Of a DNA stretch of 64,000 nt, positions 61,442-64,000 are shown piece by piece. Under the pieces are notes generated by a model, which did no database searches, had not been told where the DNA came from, and worked only from the letters and a program-made list of their open reading frames with translations. The position numbers and the translations under genes are program-made. Each line of letters begins with the position of its first letter. The first letter of the stretch is position 1. The stretch comes from Pseudonocardia benzenivorans CB1190 (GTDB lineage: Bacteria > Actinomycetota > Actinomycetes > Mycobacteriales > Pseudonocardiaceae): NCBI RefSeq assembly GCF_000196675.2, contig NC_015312.1, positions 1,302,001-1,366,000 of the forward strand, read 5' to 3'.

Positions 61442-62059
61442 GTGCCAGACGTCAAGCATTTCGATCCCTCGGCGGTCATCGGCGCGGTGACGCAGCTGCT
61501 GTGGCAACGGGGCTGGGCCGACACCGGGATCGCCGACATCGTGGACACCACCGGCATCAGCCGGTCCAGCCTGTATGCCACGTTCGGCAGCAAGCAGGAC
61601 CTGTGCCTGGCCGCACTGCACCGGTATCTGGCCGAGCACGCGGCACCGGCCTTCGCCGCCTTGGAAAACGGCGGGCGAGGCTTGCCGACGATTGCCGAAT
61701 TCTTCGGCGGGCTGATCACCGCGCGCTGCACGGGGCCGCGGGCTCGCTGGGGCTGTCTGGCCACCAATCTCCAGACGAACGGCACACCCCGCGACGAGGC
61801 GTTCCGGGACGTGCTCACCGAGCATCACCGGCGGGTGCGGGACGCGCTACGGACCGCGCTCGGCTCGGCTAACGGGCTGGGCCAGCTCCGCCCGGACCTC
61901 GACCTGGACACCGCCGCCGAACACCTCGTTCTGGTGGCGCAGGGCGTCAACCTGCGCTCGCGGGCCGGCGCGGACGCCTCGACCCTGCGCAGCGCGGTCG
62001 CCGCGGCCCTGAACGCGCTACGCCGTCCCGGCGACACCACCGACACGTGGCCGCGCTGA
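61442..62059 (+). CDS. TetR family transcription regulator
   Basis: 205 aa from GTG 61442 with GGAGG 6 nt upstream. N-terminal TetR helix-turn-helix: GWADTGIADIVDTTGISRSSLYATFGSK, in outline GIADIVDTTGISRSSLYATF. The ligand-binding C-domain contains Cys residues (TARCTG, WGCLATN) typical of thiol-reactive AcrR/NemR-like members. It is divergent from the disulfide reductase and MFS exporter genes and probably represses them. Confidence 0.8.
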   Translation: MPDVKHFDPSAVIGAVTQLLWQRGWADTGIADIVDTTGISRSSLYATFGSKQDLCLAALHRYLAEHAAPAFAALENGGRGLPTIAEFFGGLITARCTGPRARWGCLATNLQTNGTPRDEAFRDVLTEHHRRVRDALRTALGSANGLGQLRPDLDLDTAAEHLVLVAQGVNLRSRAGADASTLRSAVAAALNALRRPGDTTDTWPR

Positions 62060-62097
62060 ATCCGGCAACGCTCAACCCGACAACACGGAGGAAATCG

Positions 62098-62646
62098 ATG
62101 ACGGAGTTCACGATCCACGACGAGCACACCGCCCCGGCCGAGGTGGCCCCGGCGCTGGAAAAGATCCACCAGAGTCTCGGGTTCATCCCGAACCTGTACG
62201 GCATCATGGCCGAGTCGCCGCAGGCGTTCAACGCGTACCAGGGACTGTCGGAGCAGTTCCGGAAGACGTCGCTGCCCAAGGGCGGCCAGGACGTCGTGTG
62301 GCTCACCGTCAGCCGCTACAACGCCTGCCACTACTGCATGGCCGTGCACTCCACCAACGCCCTGCGGTCCGGTGTGGACAGTGAAACGGTCACCGCGCTG
62401 CGCAAAGGCAAGCCACTCGGCGATCCCCAGCTGGAAGCCATCCGCCGGTTCGCCCACGCCGTGGTCGCCGAGCAGGGCAACGTGCCCGAGGACGAGGTGC
62501 AGCAGTTCCTGGCCGCGGGGTTCGCGCAGCGGCAGATCCTGGACATCATCGTCGGCGTCGCGATGAAGACCCTGTCCAACTACATCAACCACCTCGCCCA
62601 CACCCCGCTCGACGACGCGTTCACCGCACAGGCTTGGGAAGCCTGA
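62098..62646 (+). CDS. AhpD-like (carboxymuconolactone decarboxylase family) protein, second copy
   Basis: 182 aa from ATG 62098 (GGAGGAAAT upstream). The active-site motif is NACHYCMAVHS (C-x2-C-x3-H). Family features FIPNLYGIMAESPQAF and GVAMKTLSNYINH are visible. These proteins act in peroxide defence. It overlaps the next gene by 1 bp (TGATG) and follows TetR by 38 bp, so the three may be one operon. Confidence 0.8.
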   Translation: MTEFTIHDEHTAPAEVAPALEKIHQSLGFIPNLYGIMAESPQAFNAYQGLSEQFRKTSLPKGGQDVVWLTVSRYNACHYCMAVHSTNALRSGVDSETVTALRKGKPLGDPQLEAIRRFAHAVVAEQGNVPEDEVQQFLAAGFAQRQILDIIVGVAMKTLSNYINHLAHTPLDDAFTAQAWEA

Positions 62647-63323
62647 TGCCGAACCGCCCGCGCGTCGTGGCCTTCGACGTAGTGGAAACCCTGATGTCGC
62701 TGGAGCCGTTGCGACACCGCTTCCGCGAAGTCGGCGCACCACCGGAATTGCTGGAGCGCTGGTTCGACCGGCTGCTGCGCGACGGCATGGCGCTGACGCT
62801 GGCCGGGTACTACGAACCGTTTCCCACGGTCGCCGCGGCCGCGCTGCGCACCCTGACGCGCGGCGCGGTCGGCGACGACGCCGTCGAGCACGTCCTGGCC
62901 GGATTCGCCGAGCTGCCAGCGCACCCCGACGTCGAGCCGGCGCTGCGGCTGCTGGCCGAGCACGGCATCCGCGTGGTGTGCCTGAGCAATGGAGCGGCGC
63001 GGACCGCTCAGGATTTCTTACAGCGCACCGGGTTGGCGACGTATGTCGAGCAGGTGCTGTCTGTCGCTGACGTGCGCAGCTGGAAGCCACCCGCGCGGGT
63101 CTACCACTACGCACTGGAGAAGACGGGCTGCGTGGCCGAGCAGGCCGCCCTGGTCGCAGTGCACGCGTTCGATTGCCACGGCGCACACCGGGTAGGCCTG
63201 ACCACGGGATGGGCCAGCCGGCTCGAAGGCCACTACGCCGCGATCTTCGCACCCGCGGACGTCGTCGGCGCGGACCTTGTCGAGGTCGCCCAAGGCCTCG
63301 TGGTGCTGCCTGCTGGTTCCTAG
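62646..63323 (+). CDS. HAD-family hydrolase (haloacid dehalogenase-like)
   Basis: 225 aa, ATG overlapping the preceding stop. Motif I VAFDVVETLMS (Asp present, Glu in place of the second residue), motif II VVCLSNG, motif III Lys in SWKPPARVYH, and motif IV near AVHAFDCHGA. This matches type II 2-haloacid dehalogenases in layout. Motif IV is weakened (no Asp-Asp), so activity is doubtful. It overlaps the glutaredoxin gene by 4 bp (convergent). Confidence 0.75.
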   Translation: MPNRPRVVAFDVVETLMSLEPLRHRFREVGAPPELLERWFDRLLRDGMALTLAGYYEPFPTVAAAALRTLTRGAVGDDAVEHVLAGFAELPAHPDVEPALRLLAEHGIRVVCLSNGAARTAQDFLQRTGLATYVEQVLSVADVRSWKPPARVYHYALEKTGCVAEQAALVAVHAFDCHGAHRVGLTTGWASRLEGHYAAIFAPADVVGADLVEVAQGLVVLPAGS

Positions 63324-63664
63324 CGCCCGAAGTTGCGCACCTTGTCCAGCAGCGACCCCAGCAGACCTGACGACGGGCGGCGAGCGGGGCCGGGCACTGC
63401 CGCAGTCGGCCGGTCCGTGCCCGGCACCTCCACGAGCATCGCCGCCTGCACCTCGCGCAAGCTCGGGTTCACCAGCCCCTGCCCGCCGATGACGACCGTC
63501 GGCACGGTCTCGTTGCCCCGCGCAATCGACCGCACCGTCGCCGCCGCGGCCGGGTCTTCCCAGATGTTGATCGGTTGATACGGAATTCCGGCGCGGTCGA
63601 GCTGGCTCCGCAAATGCGCGCAGAACCCACAACCCGGCCGCCAATACACCACGACGTCAGGCAT
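63320..63664 (-). CDS. glutaredoxin (mycoredoxin-like)
   Basis: 114 aa from ATG 63664. Thioredoxin fold with the active site YWRPGCGFCAHL (C-x2-C) and the cis-Pro segment GNETVPTVVIGG. The C-terminal 30 residues are a Pro/Arg-rich tail. It closely resembles the N-terminal domain of the membrane-fused glutaredoxin at 42245-42904. Mycoredoxins reduce mycothiol mixed disulfides in actinomycetes. Upstream lie operators 10 and 11. Confidence 0.85.
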   Translation of the reverse strand: MPDVVVYWRPGCGFCAHLRSQLDRAGIPYQPINIWEDPAAAATVRSIARGNETVPTVVIGGQGLVNPSLREVQAAMLVEVPGTDRPTAAVPGPARRPSSGLLGSLLDKVRNFGR

Positions 63665-63737
63665 TCTCCGCGACCTCCCGAGCCGTCGAGCGCTGTCCCT
63701 GTACTGAACACGCCACATCAGCCGATGCGCGTGCCGA

Positions 63738-63755
63738 GTGTCTGCGTCACGACAG
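63738..63755. promoter_or_regulatory. Crp/Fnr-type palindrome, site 10
   Basis: GTGTC-tgcgtcac-GACAG, between the divergent glutaredoxin gene and the partial gene at 63865; 35 bp centre-to-centre from site 11. Confidence 0.65.
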
Positions 63756-63772
63756 TCTTTCCCGGCCATGCA

Positions 63773-63790
63773 GTGTCCGGCCGCTGACAC
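63773..63790. promoter_or_regulatory. Crp/Fnr-type palindrome, site 11
   Basis: GTGTC-cggccgct-GACAC with arms extending to CAGTGTC/GACACTG, the longest perfect arms of the set. Confidence 0.75.
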
Positions 63791-63864
63791 TGCCGCACGA
63801 CCAGCCGACCGCGAGCCGTTAACCCAGGCACACCGGACACACGAGTCGGCGAGGAGGTCGCGGC

Positions 63865-64000
63865 ATGGACACAGTGCTCAGCGAGATGGGAGCGCTGCTC
63901 CGGGCGATTCCCGCCCCGGCGGCATCAGCCGAGGACACTGCGGCCTGGTACGAGCGGAAAGCCCGCTTGTTCGACCACATCGCTGAGGCGAGCACGACGG
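63865..64000 (+). CDS. hypothetical protein, cut by window end
   Basis: 45 codons visible from ATG 63865 with GAGGAGG upstream, no stop before 64000. The visible start is acidic and helical (MGALLRAIPAPAAS, AWYERKARLFDHIAE). No family recognised from the fragment. It is under the tandem operators 10 and 11. Confidence 0.55.
   Translation, partial: MDTVLSEMGALLRAIPAPAASAEDTAAWYERKARLFDHIAEASTT

Overview
The window is high-GC DNA with many GTG and TTG starts and dense, overlapping genes. It carries families typical of actinomycetes: a DUF2637/Spd-type membrane protein, an ECF sigma factor with a zf-HC2 anti-sigma factor, mycoredoxin-like glutaredoxins and DUF427. This fits an actinomycete, probably of the Pseudonocardiales, but that placement is inference. 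Two insertion sequences, several broken genes and blocks of different base composition make it a mosaic accessory region (genomic island or large plasmid). No rRNA, tRNA or CRISPR array was seen.

Layout. (1) 1-9,844: sixteen leftward genes, mostly small and unrecognised, nearly all with good ribosome binding sites; only a PAPS-reductase-like ATP-pyrophosphatase enzyme is recognisable. (2) 9,845-11,181: a long, relatively AT-rich intergenic stretch with several inverted repeats and five perfect 30-bp tandem repeats. (3) 11,182-19,329: nine rightward, almost all overlapping genes forming one operon of unknown product: two sugar-phosphate isomerase/epimerases, a HAD phosphatase, a cupin, an HprK-like kinase, a nucleotidyltransferase, a P-loop kinase, an inositol-monophosphatase-like enzyme, and a fusion of thymidylate-kinase and aminoglycoside-phosphotransferase-like domains. 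A NUDIX hydrolase converges on it. (4) 20,087-24,550: a Schlafen/AlbA_2-type gene split by a complete IS21-family element with a 5-bp target duplication. (5) 24,592-34,732: defence and mobile-element genes: a PD-(D/E)XK nuclease plus Ski2-like helicase pair resembling Hachiman, an AbiJ-like nuclease protein, a DUF2637 protein and a helix-turn-helix protein. (6) 34,840-35,487: a decayed chrB. (7) 35,519-64,000: a redox, stress and copper region: sigma/anti-sigma pair, a Tes-like radical SAM enzyme with a methyltransferase, a multicopper oxidase with a frameshift, two Crp/Fnr regulators, two flavin disulfide reductases, two DUF427 proteins, two AhpD-like proteins, two glutaredoxins, a phosphate transporter, an NrtS-methyltransferase fusion, a DUF302 lipoprotein and a copper ATPase/copper chaperone/MerR set split by an IS110-family element.

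How it fits together. In region 7, eleven intergenic copies of an 18-bp palindrome (consensus GTGTC-N8-GACAC, equivalently TGTCA-N6-TGACA) lie in front of most transcription units, including the first crp gene. This spacing is that of Crp/Fnr operators, so the region looks like one regulon run by one or both local Crp/Fnr proteins. The enzymes it covers suggest a response to redox, thiol or low-oxygen stress (inference). The operon in region 3 and this regulon are the least explained parts of the window.
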